A stretch of 34,632 nt of DNA from DASVNK01 sp964478815 (GTDB lineage Bacteria; Verrucomicrobiota; Verrucomicrobiia; Limisphaerales; SXQI01), in NCBI GenBank assembly GCA_964478815.1, contig CAYZKY010000056.1:1-34632 (forward strand), in the 5' to 3' direction. This document shows, one piece after another, positions 1 to 7,769 of this stretch; the first letter of the stretch is position 1; the number at the start of each line of letters is the position of its first letter. The translations under genes and the position numbers were made by a program. The notes below the pieces were generated by a model. It did no database searches, had not been told where the DNA came from, and was given only the letters and a program-made list of their open reading frames with translations.

Positions 1-2
1 GC

Positions 3-1034
3 TACCTCGGGGCTCTCGCCGCCCGCGGCCACGAGGTCTTCTGGTTCGCCAATGCCTTTCCGAACTGCGCCCCCACCGACACCATCGACGGCGTGACCAT
101 CGTCCGGGGCGGCGGCCGCGGCTCTTCTATCGTCGCGGCGCGCGCCTGGTATCGACGCCAGCCGAAGTTCGACCTCGTGATCGATCAGCACCACGGCATT
201 CCCTGGTTCGCTCCCTGGTGGTGCCGCACTCGATGCGTCGCCTACATCCATGAAGTCCTCGGCCCCATTTGGAACTCCTTCTATCCCTGGCCCATTAGCA
301 CCATCGGCCGCCTCCAGGAACGCTGGACGCACTGGCTCTACCGCCGTGTTCCTTTCTGGACCGCCTGCGAGTCCACCCGCGATCAACTGGCCAGGCACGG
401 CGTCCGCCAGATTCAGATCATCCGCTACGGTGTCCACACCCAGGCCCTGCCCGCCCTCGAACCGAAACCGTTCGACGACCCGTGGCGGCTCGCCGTCGTC
501 TCCCGCCTCGCCCCGAACAAGCGCATCGACCACGCCATCGAAACCGTCGCCGAACTCCGCCGCCGCGGCCGGCCGGCCACGCTCGCCATCGTCGGCACCG
601 GCGAGGAACAGGCTCGGTTGCAGAGCTTGGTAGGTCGCCTCGGCTTGGAGCAAGCGGTCCGTTTCACCGGCCCGCTCAAGGAGGCCGAGAAGGACACTCT
701 GCTCCGCGAGAGCCATCTGCTCTTGCACACCTCTCAGAGAGAAGGCTGGGGTTTGAACGTGATCGAGGCCAATGCCATGGGCACCCCCGCCGCCGTCTAC
801 CCCGTGGCCGGCCTCATCGAATCGACCCTCGACAACGACACCGGCGTGGTCGCCCGCGCCGAGACCCCCGCCGCGCTGGCGGAACGCATCGTCGAACTCG
901 CCGGCCAGCCCGGGCTCTACGCCCGGGTGCGCGAAAGCGCCTGGCATCGCGCCCAAACCTTTCACTGGAACCGGATTCTGCCTCCCGCCTGCGACTGGCT
1001 CGAGAGCATGGCCGCCGCCCCTCCCCCGCGCTGA
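3..1034 (+). CDS. Glycosyltransferase family 4, 5'-truncated by window edge
   Basis: This is a cytoplasmic or membrane-associated GT-B sugar transferase that probably moves a nucleotide-activated sugar onto a surface glycan precursor. The reading frame is already open at base 3, with residues YLGALAARGHEVFWFAN matching the N-terminal GT-B 'aGHeV' strand, so the true start lies upstream and an internal ATG at 93 is not the start. The C-terminal nucleotide-binding half is clear: RLAPNKRIDHAI, a TGEEQARL segment, and EGWGLNVIEANAMGTPAA, which carries the family-4 EX7E donor-site pattern. It ends 6 bases before the next glycosyltransferase and is probably cotranscribed with it. The sugar and acceptor cannot be read from sequence. 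Confidence 0.9.
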   Translation, partial: YLGALAARGHEVFWFANAFPNCAPTDTIDGVTIVRGGGRGSSIVAARAWYRRQPKFDLVIDQHHGIPWFAPWWCRTRCVAYIHEVLGPIWNSFYPWPISTIGRLQERWTHWLYRRVPFWTACESTRDQLARHGVRQIQIIRYGVHTQALPALEPKPFDDPWRLAVVSRLAPNKRIDHAIETVAELRRRGRPATLAIVGTGEEQARLQSLVGRLGLEQAVRFTGPLKEAEKDTLLRESHLLLHTSQREGWGLNVIEANAMGTPAAVYPVAGLIESTLDNDTGVVARAETPAALAERIVELAGQPGLYARVRESAWHRAQTFHWNRILPPACDWLESMAAAPPPR

Positions 1035-1040
1035 CCTGCC

Positions 1041-2201
1041 ATGCGGATCCTCATCGTCCATAACACCCTGAACGACTCGCGCTCCATCTCCGGCGCCCTC
1101 CGTCACTTTCTCTTCATGGCCACGGAATGGACGCTGGCCGGGCATCCCACCGATTTCCTCTGCGCCAAAGCCGGCTTTCCCCAGATCGGCGAGCTTGCGC
1201 CCCATTCCCGCCTCATTTGCAGCGACGGCTGGTTCAACGCCACTCGGTACCTCTCCCAAACCTGGCGCTACTTTCCCGCCTACGGTTACCGGATGCTCAC
1301 CCCTCATTTCACCCGCCTCCCGCACCGCTACGACCTCGTCATCGCCTCGACCCAGTTGATCGTCGAGGTCTACCCCGCGCTCGTCATCGCCCGCCGCCAA
1401 AACGCCAAACTCGCCGCCAAAGTCCACCACGTCCTCGCCGCCCAGGAAAAACGCCACGCCAGCGCCATCGACCGGCTGTTCCTCTGGTCCGAGCGCCAGA
1501 CCATGCGCTGGCTCAGTTACCACGCCGATCTCGTCGTCTGCGGCACGAAATTCGTCGAGGAAGACTATCACCGCCTCGAAGCCAAACTCGGCTTGCCCCG
1601 CACTCCCACCGCCCCCATCGGCTACGGCGTCGATATCCAGGCCATCCCCTTCTCCATCGACCTGCCCAAGCAGTACGACGTTGTCCACCTCGGGCGTCTG
1701 CACGAACACAAAGGCGTCTTCGACCTGCCGAAGATGTGGCAACGGGTCGTGCAAACCCGGCCGGCCGCGAAGTTGCTGGTCATCGGCGAAGGTCCGCACC
1801 GCCCCCGCACCGAGCAGATGTTCCGGGACATGGGTCTCGAGAAGACCGTCACCTTCACCGGCGGAGTGGACGAGAAGACCAAGAACGATCTTCTGTGCGC
1901 CTCCCGCCTCGGCCTAAGCCTCTCATTTGAGGAAGGCTGGGGCCTTTCGATCAACGAGTTCCTGGCCGCAGGCCTCCCGGTGGTCGCCTATGGTCTCCCC
2001 ATCTTCGACGTCGTCTTCCCCAGGCAACTGACCAATGTCCCCGTCGGCGATCACGGCGCCGCCGCCCGGGAAGTGCTGGCCTTGCTGGACAACCCGAACC
2101 GCCAGCGGGAACTGGCCGCCAGCGGCCGCCGCTTCGTCGAACGCTACGATTTCCGCAACGTCGCCCGCGAAGAATTCGCCGCCCTCGAACGGCTCTTTTA
2201 G
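1041..2201 (+). CDS. Glycosyltransferase family 4
   Basis: A complete 386-residue GT-B glycosyltransferase. The start MRILIVHNTLND is typical of the family and fits directly behind the preceding transferase, 6 bases away. The C-terminal half shows VVHLGRLHEHKGVFDLP, VIGEGPHRP, TFTGGVDEKTKNDLL and then EGWGLSINEFLAAGLPVVAYG, which contains the EX7E motif (E..E) that contacts the nucleotide sugar in family 4. It is a sister of the upstream transferase, and the pair probably adds successive sugars in a cell-surface polysaccharide pathway. The GDP-mannose dehydratases at 4718-6717 could supply one donor, which is an inference from neighbourhood. Acceptor and linkage are unknown. Confidence 0.9.
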   Translation: MRILIVHNTLNDSRSISGALRHFLFMATEWTLAGHPTDFLCAKAGFPQIGELAPHSRLICSDGWFNATRYLSQTWRYFPAYGYRMLTPHFTRLPHRYDLVIASTQLIVEVYPALVIARRQNAKLAAKVHHVLAAQEKRHASAIDRLFLWSERQTMRWLSYHADLVVCGTKFVEEDYHRLEAKLGLPRTPTAPIGYGVDIQAIPFSIDLPKQYDVVHLGRLHEHKGVFDLPKMWQRVVQTRPAAKLLVIGEGPHRPRTEQMFRDMGLEKTVTFTGGVDEKTKNDLLCASRLGLSLSFEEGWGLSINEFLAAGLPVVAYGLPIFDVVFPRQLTNVPVGDHGAAAREVLALLDNPNRQRELAASGRRFVERYDFRNVAREEFAALERLF

Positions 2202-2205
2202 CAAG

Positions 2206-2229
2206 CCGGTCGGCCATGCGGCTGGCCGG
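2206..2229 (+). terminator. GC-rich hairpin behind the glycosyltransferase pair
   Basis: Four bases after the stop codon at 2201 a 10-bp stem can form (arms 2206-2215 and 2220-2229, loop ATGC), all Watson-Crick apart from two G-U pairs. It lacks a following T-run, so it may be an intrinsic terminator of a weak type or only an mRNA 3'-end structure. It lies just before the promoter of the VapBC pair, which fits a transcript boundary. Confidence 0.35.
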
Positions 2230-2234
2230 TGACG

Positions 2235-2263
2235 TTGCGCGCGCCTGTCTTTCGGCGTAACCT
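2235..2263 (+). promoter_or_regulatory. Promoter of the vapBC pair, probably leaderless
   Basis: TTGCGC (2235-2240), a 17-base spacer, then TAACCT (2258-2263), followed by 6 bases and the ATG at 2270. No Shine-Dalgarno sequence fits in the 6 bases, so the transcript would start at or next to the ATG. The same geometry recurs before at least six other genes in this window. Confidence 0.55.
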
Positions 2264-2269
2264 GACGCA

Positions 2270-2500
2270 ATGCGATTGACGAAGGACGGACAGCTCGCCA
2301 TTCCCGAACAGCTCCGCACAGAACTCGGCTGGCCTCGCGATCCGGAGTTGGAACTGGCCATCGAGCGCGGCGCGCTGGTCGTCCGGCAATCGAAGACGCC
2401 ACCCCCCGCCGAACAGAGCATGATCGAACGGTTGCGCGGTCGCGGCAAACACAAGCGGCCCACCGAGGAGCTTATGAAGACTCTGCGCGGCGAGCCATGA
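2270..2500 (+). CDS. VapB-type antitoxin, AbrB/SpoVT-like
   Basis: A 76-residue protein whose first ~40 residues read LTKDGQLAIPEQLRTELGW followed by LELAIERGALVVRQ, the swapped-hairpin AbrB/SpoVT DNA-binding pattern ('GqltIPeelR..lgl..Gd.l.'). The charged tail (residues 45-76) would wrap the toxin. It overlaps the downstream PIN-domain gene by four bases (ATGA), the usual translational coupling in vapBC operons. The antitoxin should neutralise the toxin and autorepress the promoter at 2235-2263. The pair sits between a glycosyltransferase pair and a convergent PQQ-type gene, a common location for a mobile toxin-antitoxin module. Confidence 0.8.
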   Translation: MRLTKDGQLAIPEQLRTELGWPRDPELELAIERGALVVRQSKTPPPAEQSMIERLRGRGKHKRPTEELMKTLRGEP

Positions 2501-2925
2501 CCGTGTTGGTGGATACCAATGTCCTCCTGGATGTCCTTGTCGAGGATCCGAATTGGCTGGAGTGGTCGAGCACTCAGCTCGCCTATCACCGCGGCAAAGG
2601 GAGATTGGCCATCAATCCGCTAATCCTCGCCGAGCTTGCCTTTCAGTTCGACTCGCTCGCCGCTCTGAACGAGGCCCTCCCATCGTCCGATTTCATTCGA
2701 CTCAATTTGCCTTGGGAAGCGGCCTACGAAGCAGGACGCAGGTTCGTCCGATATCGACAGCGAGGTGGACCGAGATTCCGCTTGCTCCCAGACTTCTACA
2801 TTGGCGCGCATGTCCTGGTCGAACAGTTAGCGCTGCTAACGCGCGACCCGGACTTTTATCGAACCAACTACCCCGAGATCACCGTGATCAGCCCGGACCG
2901 GGCAAGCGGCTCAGTCCCAAGCTAG
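2497..2925 (+). CDS. VapC-type PIN-domain ribonuclease toxin
   Basis: A 142-residue PIN-domain protein. The acidic metal-binding set is present: D6 in VLVDTNVLLD, E46 in PLILAELAFQ, D99 in LLPDFYIGAH and D117 in LLTRDPDFY. VapC toxins are Mg2+-dependent endoribonucleases that usually cut tRNA or rRNA and so stop translation; the target here cannot be told. It begins inside the antitoxin stop codon (ATGA). The phrase LPDFYIGAHA/VL with late TRDPDFYRTNYP matches the subfamily often annotated as 'type II toxin-antitoxin system VapC family toxin'. Length is normal and the gene looks intact. Confidence 0.88.
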   Translation: MTVLVDTNVLLDVLVEDPNWLEWSSTQLAYHRGKGRLAINPLILAELAFQFDSLAALNEALPSSDFIRLNLPWEAAYEAGRRFVRYRQRGGPRFRLLPDFYIGAHVLVEQLALLTRDPDFYRTNYPEITVISPDRASGSVPS

Positions 2926-3020
2926 ATTGCGTCCATGCTATGCTCGAGCCTCGGCACGAACATAGCACGGTGACACTCGCATCTCGCTAAAGGAAGGCGC
3001 GTTTAGCCGCCCCGCTTAAA

Positions 3021-4424
3021 CTATTCGGCGAGGCAATATAGGTTCTCCCGGCCGCGAAGGAAGAGTTGCTTGCCGGAGAGGGCCGGGGAGGCGTCGAAGT
3101 TATCCTCGAGGCGATTGGACGCCAGGATCTCCAGTTTATCGGAGTTTTTGATAACCAGCACTCCCCCATCGCGACCGGCAAGGTAAACACGATCCTGCGC
3201 GCCGACCGGCGAGGCGTACACGCCCCGGATTCCATCGAGGCGTTCGCCTTCGTAGTACGGCTTGCCATCCTTGGCGTTAAAGCAGGAAAGCATGGCATTG
3301 TTGCCGGCGAAGAAATAGAGGCGCTCTCCATAGAGCAGCGGCGACGGAACGTAGGGCGTGCTCTTGTCGTGCTTCCAGGCAATCGCATCGGTGCCGGTCA
3401 GGTCGCCGGTGCGGCCCAATTTGATGGCCAGGAGGGCGTTGCCCCGAAAGCCGCTCAGCAAATAGGCCATCCCATGCCCGACCACGGGGGTGGGAATGGC
3501 ATTGACCGTCATGCCGCCGCATTCCCAAACGACTTCGCCGGTGTGCAAATCATAGCTCACGATGCGGCGCGTGGCATTGACGATGACCTGCGCCTTGCCG
3601 GCATGTTCGACAATCAACGGCGTGCCCCAGGTGGTGACCTCCTCGCGCGGCTTGCGCCACAGTTCACGGCCGGTCTTCTTGTCGAGGCCGGCGATAAAAT
3701 CTTCCCCCTCGTGATCCCAATTGACCACAATGACATTCCCATGCAGCGCGGGCGAGGCCCCTTCGCCGAAGCCGTTCCTCGTCTGCATCCGGCCCAAGTC
3801 CTTCGACCAGAGCAACTGGCCTTTCAGATCGAGGGCGTGCAGCCCGCGAGAGCCGAAATAGGAGATCACATGTTCGCCGTCCGTCACTGGCGAGGAGGAG
3901 GCGTAGGCGTGGTCCTGGTGATGTCCCTCATGCGGGACTTCCTCACGGACAACCTTCTCCCAAACCGTCTTGCCCGTGTTGCGGTCCAAGGCCAGGAGGG
4001 TAAACCGGTGCTCATCGGTCGGCTTTTCGCCGCGGCGCCCGCCTCCGCCACCCGGTCCGCCAGGACCGCCTGGTCCGCCCGGCCCACCCGGACGGCGAGG
4101 GCGGTCCTGCGGCGGTTCGGCCACTTGGGCGGCCACCAATGGCGCAGGCGTAAAGTCGGCGAGCTTCTTGCCGGTCGGAATGGCCGTATGAATGAAAACC
4201 AGGTTGTCCCAGATGATCGGGGTTGAGCTTCCCTTGCCCGGAAGCTTGATTTTCCACTTCACGTTCTCGGTTTCGCTCCACTTGACGGGCGGCTGCGCCG
4301 TGGCCGAGACGCCGTTGGCGAGCGGCCCGCGCCACTGCGGCCAGTAGTCAGCCGGGGCGGCCGAAGCAGCGGCGGCGATGAGGTGGGCGGCCATTAGGCA
4401 GGCGATTTTTGGCAAGGCTTTCAT
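3021..4424 (-). CDS. Secreted PQQ-type beta-propeller protein
   Basis: The start at 4424 gives MKALPKIACLMAAHLIAAA, a signal peptide ending ASAAPADYWPQWRGP; upstream in-frame starts (4442, and TTG 4457) would precede the signal peptide and are less likely. The mature protein opens with the WPQWRGP motif of the large planctomycete/verrucomicrobial PQQ-like propeller family and has repeated blades such as LLALDRNTGKTVWEK, LHALDLKGQLLWSK, AGLDKKTGRELWRK and YDLHTGEVVWECG. These blades (Pfam PQQ_2, BamB-like) need not bind PQQ. A low-complexity RRPGGPGG/GGGGRRG insert sits at about residues 110-145. The protein is likely periplasmic or extracellular. Its substrate is unknown. It is separated from the upstream dehydratase gene by about 290 bases containing a palindrome, so it is probably transcribed alone. 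Confidence 0.88.
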   Translation of the reverse strand: MKALPKIACLMAAHLIAAAASAAPADYWPQWRGPLANGVSATAQPPVKWSETENVKWKIKLPGKGSSTPIIWDNLVFIHTAIPTGKKLADFTPAPLVAAQVAEPPQDRPRRPGGPGGPGGPGGPGGGGGRRGEKPTDEHRFTLLALDRNTGKTVWEKVVREEVPHEGHHQDHAYASSSPVTDGEHVISYFGSRGLHALDLKGQLLWSKDLGRMQTRNGFGEGASPALHGNVIVVNWDHEGEDFIAGLDKKTGRELWRKPREEVTTWGTPLIVEHAGKAQVIVNATRRIVSYDLHTGEVVWECGGMTVNAIPTPVVGHGMAYLLSGFRGNALLAIKLGRTGDLTGTDAIAWKHDKSTPYVPSPLLYGERLYFFAGNNAMLSCFNAKDGKPYYEGERLDGIRGVYASPVGAQDRVYLAGRDGGVLVIKNSDKLEILASNRLEDNFDASPALSGKQLFLRGRENLYCLAE

Positions 4425-4570
4425 GTTGGCAATGTTGACCATTAAGACGCAAACCAAAGCGCCGCGTTACAGCCTGCGATCATGAAAGATGCCACGGAAC
4501 TTTTCCCAAGCCATACCTCCTTAATCGGGCTTGCCGTTGACGGAGTCACAATACGCCCGACGTCGGCTGC

Positions 4571-4597
4571 TTTAAGATCGCAAATTGCGATCCTAAA
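4571..4597. promoter_or_regulatory. Near-perfect palindrome between dehydratase and PQQ-type genes
   Basis: The core GATCGCAAATTGCGATC (4576-4592) is a perfect palindrome around a single central base, and after one mismatched pair it continues with TTTA/TAAA arms, giving 27 bases with one mismatch. It lies about 150 bases before the PQQ-type start and about 120 bases after the dehydratase stop. It is most easily read as an operator for a dimeric regulator; a terminator is less likely because no T-run follows. No regulator is identified. Confidence 0.4.
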
Positions 4598-4717
4598 GAG
4601 CGATCCCGAAGTGTTGGCCGCGAAACAATTAGCTGGCCCTCGAACCCAAAGCTTAAAGGTGGGCGAACCGACGAGCCATCGAGTGATTCGATTCTTGGCC
4701 AAGCCGAGAGTTGGCGG

Positions 4718-5704
4718 CTACGACGAAGGCGTAAATTCCGCCATCTCCGCCAGCGTCATCTCCCGAATGAGCCCTTCGAACGTCCGCTCGGGTTTCCAGC
4801 CTAGAATCTCGCGGGCCTTACTGGCATTGCCAACCAGGGAGGCGGGCTCGGCCGGGCGCACGTATTTCGGGTCGTGCTTCACATGCGCGCGCCAATCGAG
4901 TTCTGCCGTCGCGAATGCGATCTCGACCACGTTTTGCACGCTGTGCAATTGGCCGGTGGCGAAGATGAAATCATCGGGCGTGGGCTGCTGTAACGTGAGC
5001 CACATGCCGCGGACATAGTCGCGAGCATCGCCCCAATCGCGCCGGGCGGAGAGATCGCCCAGGGTCAGGTCCTGCTGGCGGCCGGCCTTGATGGCGGCGG
5101 CCGCCCGGCAGACTTTCCGGGTGACGAAGTTTTCTCCCCGGCGGGGGGACTCGTGGTTGTAGAGGATGCCGTTGCAGACGTACATGCTGAACGCGCGGCG
5201 ATAGACCGCCACCATTTGCGCGGCAAAGGCCTTGGCGCAACCGTACGGGTTTACCGGTGCCATCGGCGTCGTCTCCGTCTGCGGCGTTTCCGACGGATGT
5301 CCGAAAATCTCGCTCGATGCCGCGTGAAAAAACCGCGCGGGTTTCGCCAGATCGCGCAGCATCTCGAGCAGCCGCAGCGTGCCCATCGCCGTCATTTCGC
5401 AGGTGGACTCGGGGATTTCGAAGCTGAGGCCGACATGGCTCTGGCCCGCCAGATGGTAAATTTCGTCGGGTGCGGCCTTGGCCAGGACGCGCCGCGTGGT
5501 GGTGGTGTCGCTCAGGTCGCCGTAGTGCAGAAACAGGCGGCGTCCGTAAATGGCGGGATCGCGATACAGCGCGTCCAGCCGCGAACGATCGAGGCTGCTG
5601 GTGCGGCGGACGATGCCATGCACCTCGTAGCCCTTTTCGAGCAGCAGCTCGGTCAAATACGAGCCGTCCTGCCCGGTAATGCCGGTGATGAGCGCGCGTG
5701 GCAT
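4718..5704 (-). CDS. GDP-mannose 4,6-dehydratase paralogue
   Basis: A 328-residue extended short-chain dehydrogenase starting MPRALITGITGQDGSYL, with the Rossmann GxxGxxG motif at the N-terminus. It keeps the dehydratase signatures: SSEIFGH, the YxxxK pair in NPYGCAKAF, and NHESPRRGENFVTRK, which is characteristic of GMD. The start is fixed by the one-base overlap TGATG with the upstream gmd stop; a longer in-frame extension to 5905 runs inside gmd and is rejected. It differs from its neighbour in several positions (for example MAPVNPYG in place of FYPRSPYA), so it may use a different NDP-sugar or act as a divergent dehydratase. It is translationally coupled to gmd and serves nucleotide-sugar synthesis in the cytoplasm. 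Confidence 0.87.
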   Translation of the reverse strand: MPRALITGITGQDGSYLTELLLEKGYEVHGIVRRTSSLDRSRLDALYRDPAIYGRRLFLHYGDLSDTTTTRRVLAKAAPDEIYHLAGQSHVGLSFEIPESTCEMTAMGTLRLLEMLRDLAKPARFFHAASSEIFGHPSETPQTETTPMAPVNPYGCAKAFAAQMVAVYRRAFSMYVCNGILYNHESPRRGENFVTRKVCRAAAAIKAGRQQDLTLGDLSARRDWGDARDYVRGMWLTLQQPTPDDFIFATGQLHSVQNVVEIAFATAELDWRAHVKHDPKYVRPAEPASLVGNASKAREILGWKPERTFEGLIREMTLAEMAEFTPSS

Positions 5705-6717
5705 CAGGAGGTGACTTTGGCGCGGCCCTGCTGATGGGCGCGGAGGAGTTCGATATCGGCATCGACCATCAGTTTCACCAGCTCGGTAAACTTGGTCTTG
5801 GGTTCCCAGCCGAGCTGGCGTTTCGCCTTGCTGTAATCGCCGATCAGCAGGTCGACTTCCGCGGGCCGGTAGTACCGGGGATCGATCTCGACATGCTTTT
5901 GCCACTCCAACCCCGCCCGGCCGAACGCGAGATCGAGAAACTCGCGAATGGAATGCGTTTCATTGGTGGCGATGACGTAATCATCCGGCTCCGGCTGCTG
6001 GAGCATCAGCCACATCGCCTCGACATACTCCTTGGCGTAGCCCCAATCGCGCTTCGCATCGAGATTGCCGAGAAAGAGCTTCTGTTGGAGCCCAGCTTGG
6101 ATATGCGCCACCGCGCGGGTGATCTTGCGAGTAACGAACGTTTCGCCGCGGCGGGGCGATTCGTGATTGAAGAGAATCCCGCTGCTGGCGTGCATGCCGT
6201 AGGACTCGCGGTAATTCACGGTAATCCAGTGGGAATAGACCTTGGAGCAGGCATACGGGCTCCGGGGGTAAAACGGGGTGAGTTCCGTCTGCGGCACCTC
6301 GCGCACTTTGCCGAACATCTCGCTGGAGGAGGCCTGGTAAAAGCGCGGCTTGATGCCGACCTGGCGGATGGCTTCCAGCAATCGAACGGTGCCGGTGGCC
6401 GTGATGTCGGTCGTGTATTCGGCGCTGTCGAAGCTCACGCGGACATGGCTTTGGGCCGCGAGATTGTACACTTCGTCCGGCTGAATCTTCGAGAGGAGCC
6501 GGGCGAGGGAGCTGGCATCGCTCAGATCGCCATACTCGAGGAACAGCCGGCGTTGGGCCTGGTGGGGGTCGGCATAGATGGGTTCGAGCCGTCCGGTGTT
6601 GAACGTGCTGGCCCGGCGAATGATCCCATAAACCTCGTACCCTTTCCCCAACAAGAGCTCCGCCAGGTACGACCCATCCTGTCCCGTAATCCCCGTAATC
6701 AACGCTTTTTTCGGCAT
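5704..6717 (-). CDS. gmd: GDP-mannose 4,6-dehydratase
   Basis: This enzyme converts GDP-mannose to GDP-4-keto-6-deoxymannose, the precursor of GDP-fucose, GDP-rhamnose and related deoxysugars. The 337-residue product starts MPKKALITGITGQDGSYLAE, has the NADP-binding GxxGxxG, the catalytic SSSEMFG and YACSK (YxxxK) segments, NHESPRRGETFVTRK, and DWGYAKEYVEAMW. Length is close to the usual 340-375. The start at 6717 is chosen because AGGAGAT lies directly before it, one of the few clear Shine-Dalgarno sites in this window; the longer frame to 6756 has no support. It overlaps the downstream paralogue by one base, so the two are one operon. No reductase or epimerase for the keto-sugar is inside the window. 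Confidence 0.93.
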   Translation of the reverse strand: MPKKALITGITGQDGSYLAELLLGKGYEVYGIIRRASTFNTGRLEPIYADPHQAQRRLFLEYGDLSDASSLARLLSKIQPDEVYNLAAQSHVRVSFDSAEYTTDITATGTVRLLEAIRQVGIKPRFYQASSSEMFGKVREVPQTELTPFYPRSPYACSKVYSHWITVNYRESYGMHASSGILFNHESPRRGETFVTRKITRAVAHIQAGLQQKLFLGNLDAKRDWGYAKEYVEAMWLMLQQPEPDDYVIATNETHSIREFLDLAFGRAGLEWQKHVEIDPRYYRPAEVDLLIGDYSKAKRQLGWEPKTKFTELVKLMVDADIELLRAHQQGRAKVTS

Positions 6718-6889
6718 ATCTCCTGTCCCGCAAGATTCCGGGAAAGCGCCGCCCAAGGCAAGCCGAACCCCGATGCGGCGGGCCGGCCGCGAACGTCGAA
6801 GCCTCGATCATCGAAAGCCGCAGTCTCGAAACGTGTAAGGAACATTTACGGAAACGCCATTTTAATCGGCTCTAACCGGCGACCCAATT

Positions 6890-6960
6890 CAGAGGAATCC
6901 TCTGACTATCAAGGTGTTGCGCTGGGAAAACTCTTTTGGCCAGCGATCTGCTTGCATAAT
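6890..6960 (+). promoter_or_regulatory. Possible control region of the PEP-CTERM-like gene
   Basis: The 264-base gap between the divergent gmd and PEP-CTERM-like genes holds a 15-base perfect palindrome (CAGAGGAATCCTCTG, 6890-6904) and a -10-like CATAAT at 6955-6960, 21 bases before the ATG at 6982. No convincing -35 box sits at the right distance. Promoter and operator roles are guesses. Confidence 0.3.
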
Positions 6961-6981
6961 CTCGAATCCGATAGAAAATAA

Positions 6982-7677
6982 ATGCCACTTATGAATCACC
7001 GATCCGTTTGGCTGCTGGCCGGCGTCGCGGTCGCCGCCTTCGCCCACTCCAGTTCCGCCGCGAACCTCGTTTCCAATGGCGATTTCGAATCCGGCCTGGC
7101 CGATTTCACCAGCGACTACGTTCTCGCCGACGGGACCGGCGGCAGCTTGGTTCCTGAATCCACGTACTTCGTGGGTCCCGATCCCAAGCTCTACCACGAT
7201 CTCTTTACCAGCTACGCCGACCACACCAGCGGTTTGGGGAACATGCTCATCGTCAATGGAGCCGGCGACACGTCCAAGATCGTCTGGGAATCGACCGTCG
7301 CCATCGCCGTCACTCCCGGCACCCTCTACTACTTCGAGGCTTGGATGTCCTCCGCCCACCCTGCGAATCCCGCTTCACTGAGCTTCAAGCTGGATGGGGA
7401 TGTTTCCGATGCCACGCTCGGCACCGGCAGCGCGTCTGTCGTCACCGGCCTGTGGGAGCCGGTCTCTCTGACGTGGGACTCGGGCCTGAACACCTCCGTC
7501 ACCTTGTTCCTGCAAAACGCCAACTCCCTCGCCTTCGGCAATGACTTCGCCGTGGATGACATTCACTTCGGTGTCACCAGCTCCCTCGTGGTGCCGGAAG
7601 TTTCGTCCTCTCTGGCCCTGGCCAGCATGGCGTTTGCCGCCTGTGCTTTCGTCCGCCGCCGCTTCGGCCGAGGCTGA
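6982..7677 (+). CDS. PEP-CTERM-like secreted protein
   Basis: A 231-residue exported protein. An N-terminal signal peptide (SVWLLAGVAVAAFAHSSSA) precedes NLVSNGDFESG, the opening strand of many carbohydrate-binding-like jelly-roll domains; the body ends with FAVDDIHFG, another hallmark of that fold. The C-terminus is VPEVSS, a hydrophobic stretch, then RRRFGRG, that is the three-part PEP-CTERM sorting signal with VPEV in place of the usual VPEP. Such signals are cut by exosortase in bacteria that make exopolysaccharide, which agrees with the glycan genes nearby. ATG 6982 is used; a second ATG at 6991 would give an equally good signal peptide. A hairpin terminator follows. Confidence 0.82.
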   Translation: MPLMNHRSVWLLAGVAVAAFAHSSSAANLVSNGDFESGLADFTSDYVLADGTGGSLVPESTYFVGPDPKLYHDLFTSYADHTSGLGNMLIVNGAGDTSKIVWESTVAIAVTPGTLYYFEAWMSSAHPANPASLSFKLDGDVSDATLGTGSASVVTGLWEPVSLTWDSGLNTSVTLFLQNANSLAFGNDFAVDDIHFGVTSSLVVPEVSSSLALASMAFAACAFVRRRFGRG

Positions 7678-7704
7678 TCTCGCGGGAGGCCATCGAATTT
7701 CCCA

Positions 7705-7735
7705 GCCCGCGGCCTGCTCGCCGCGGGCCTTGCTT
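7705..7735 (+). terminator. Hairpin terminator between convergent genes
   Basis: Perfect 8-bp arms GCCCGCGG (7705-7712) and CCGCGGGC (7721-7728) with an 8-base loop, followed by CTTGCTTTG, 27 bases after the PEP-CTERM-like stop. The T-rich tail is interrupted, so efficiency is uncertain, but placement between convergent genes fits. Confidence 0.6.
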
Positions 7736-7769
7736 TGCCCCTGCTCCACCGCCCAGCACTGCACCGACT

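Noticed and set aside
3066..4226. Plus-strand open frame of 386 residues
   Set aside because: It is antisense to the PQQ-type gene, which has repeated propeller motifs.
4576..4592. The palindrome as terminator of the gmd operon
   Set aside because: It has only one central base before the arms turn and no clear T-run, so an operator reading is preferred.
4482..5018. Plus-strand open frame of 178 residues
   Set aside because: It runs antisense through the end of the dehydratase paralogue and has no family likeness; the minus-strand gene is well supported.
5704..5905. N-terminal extension of the dehydratase paralogue to 5905
   Set aside because: The added residues lie inside gmd in another frame and precede the conserved MPRALITGITGQDG start.
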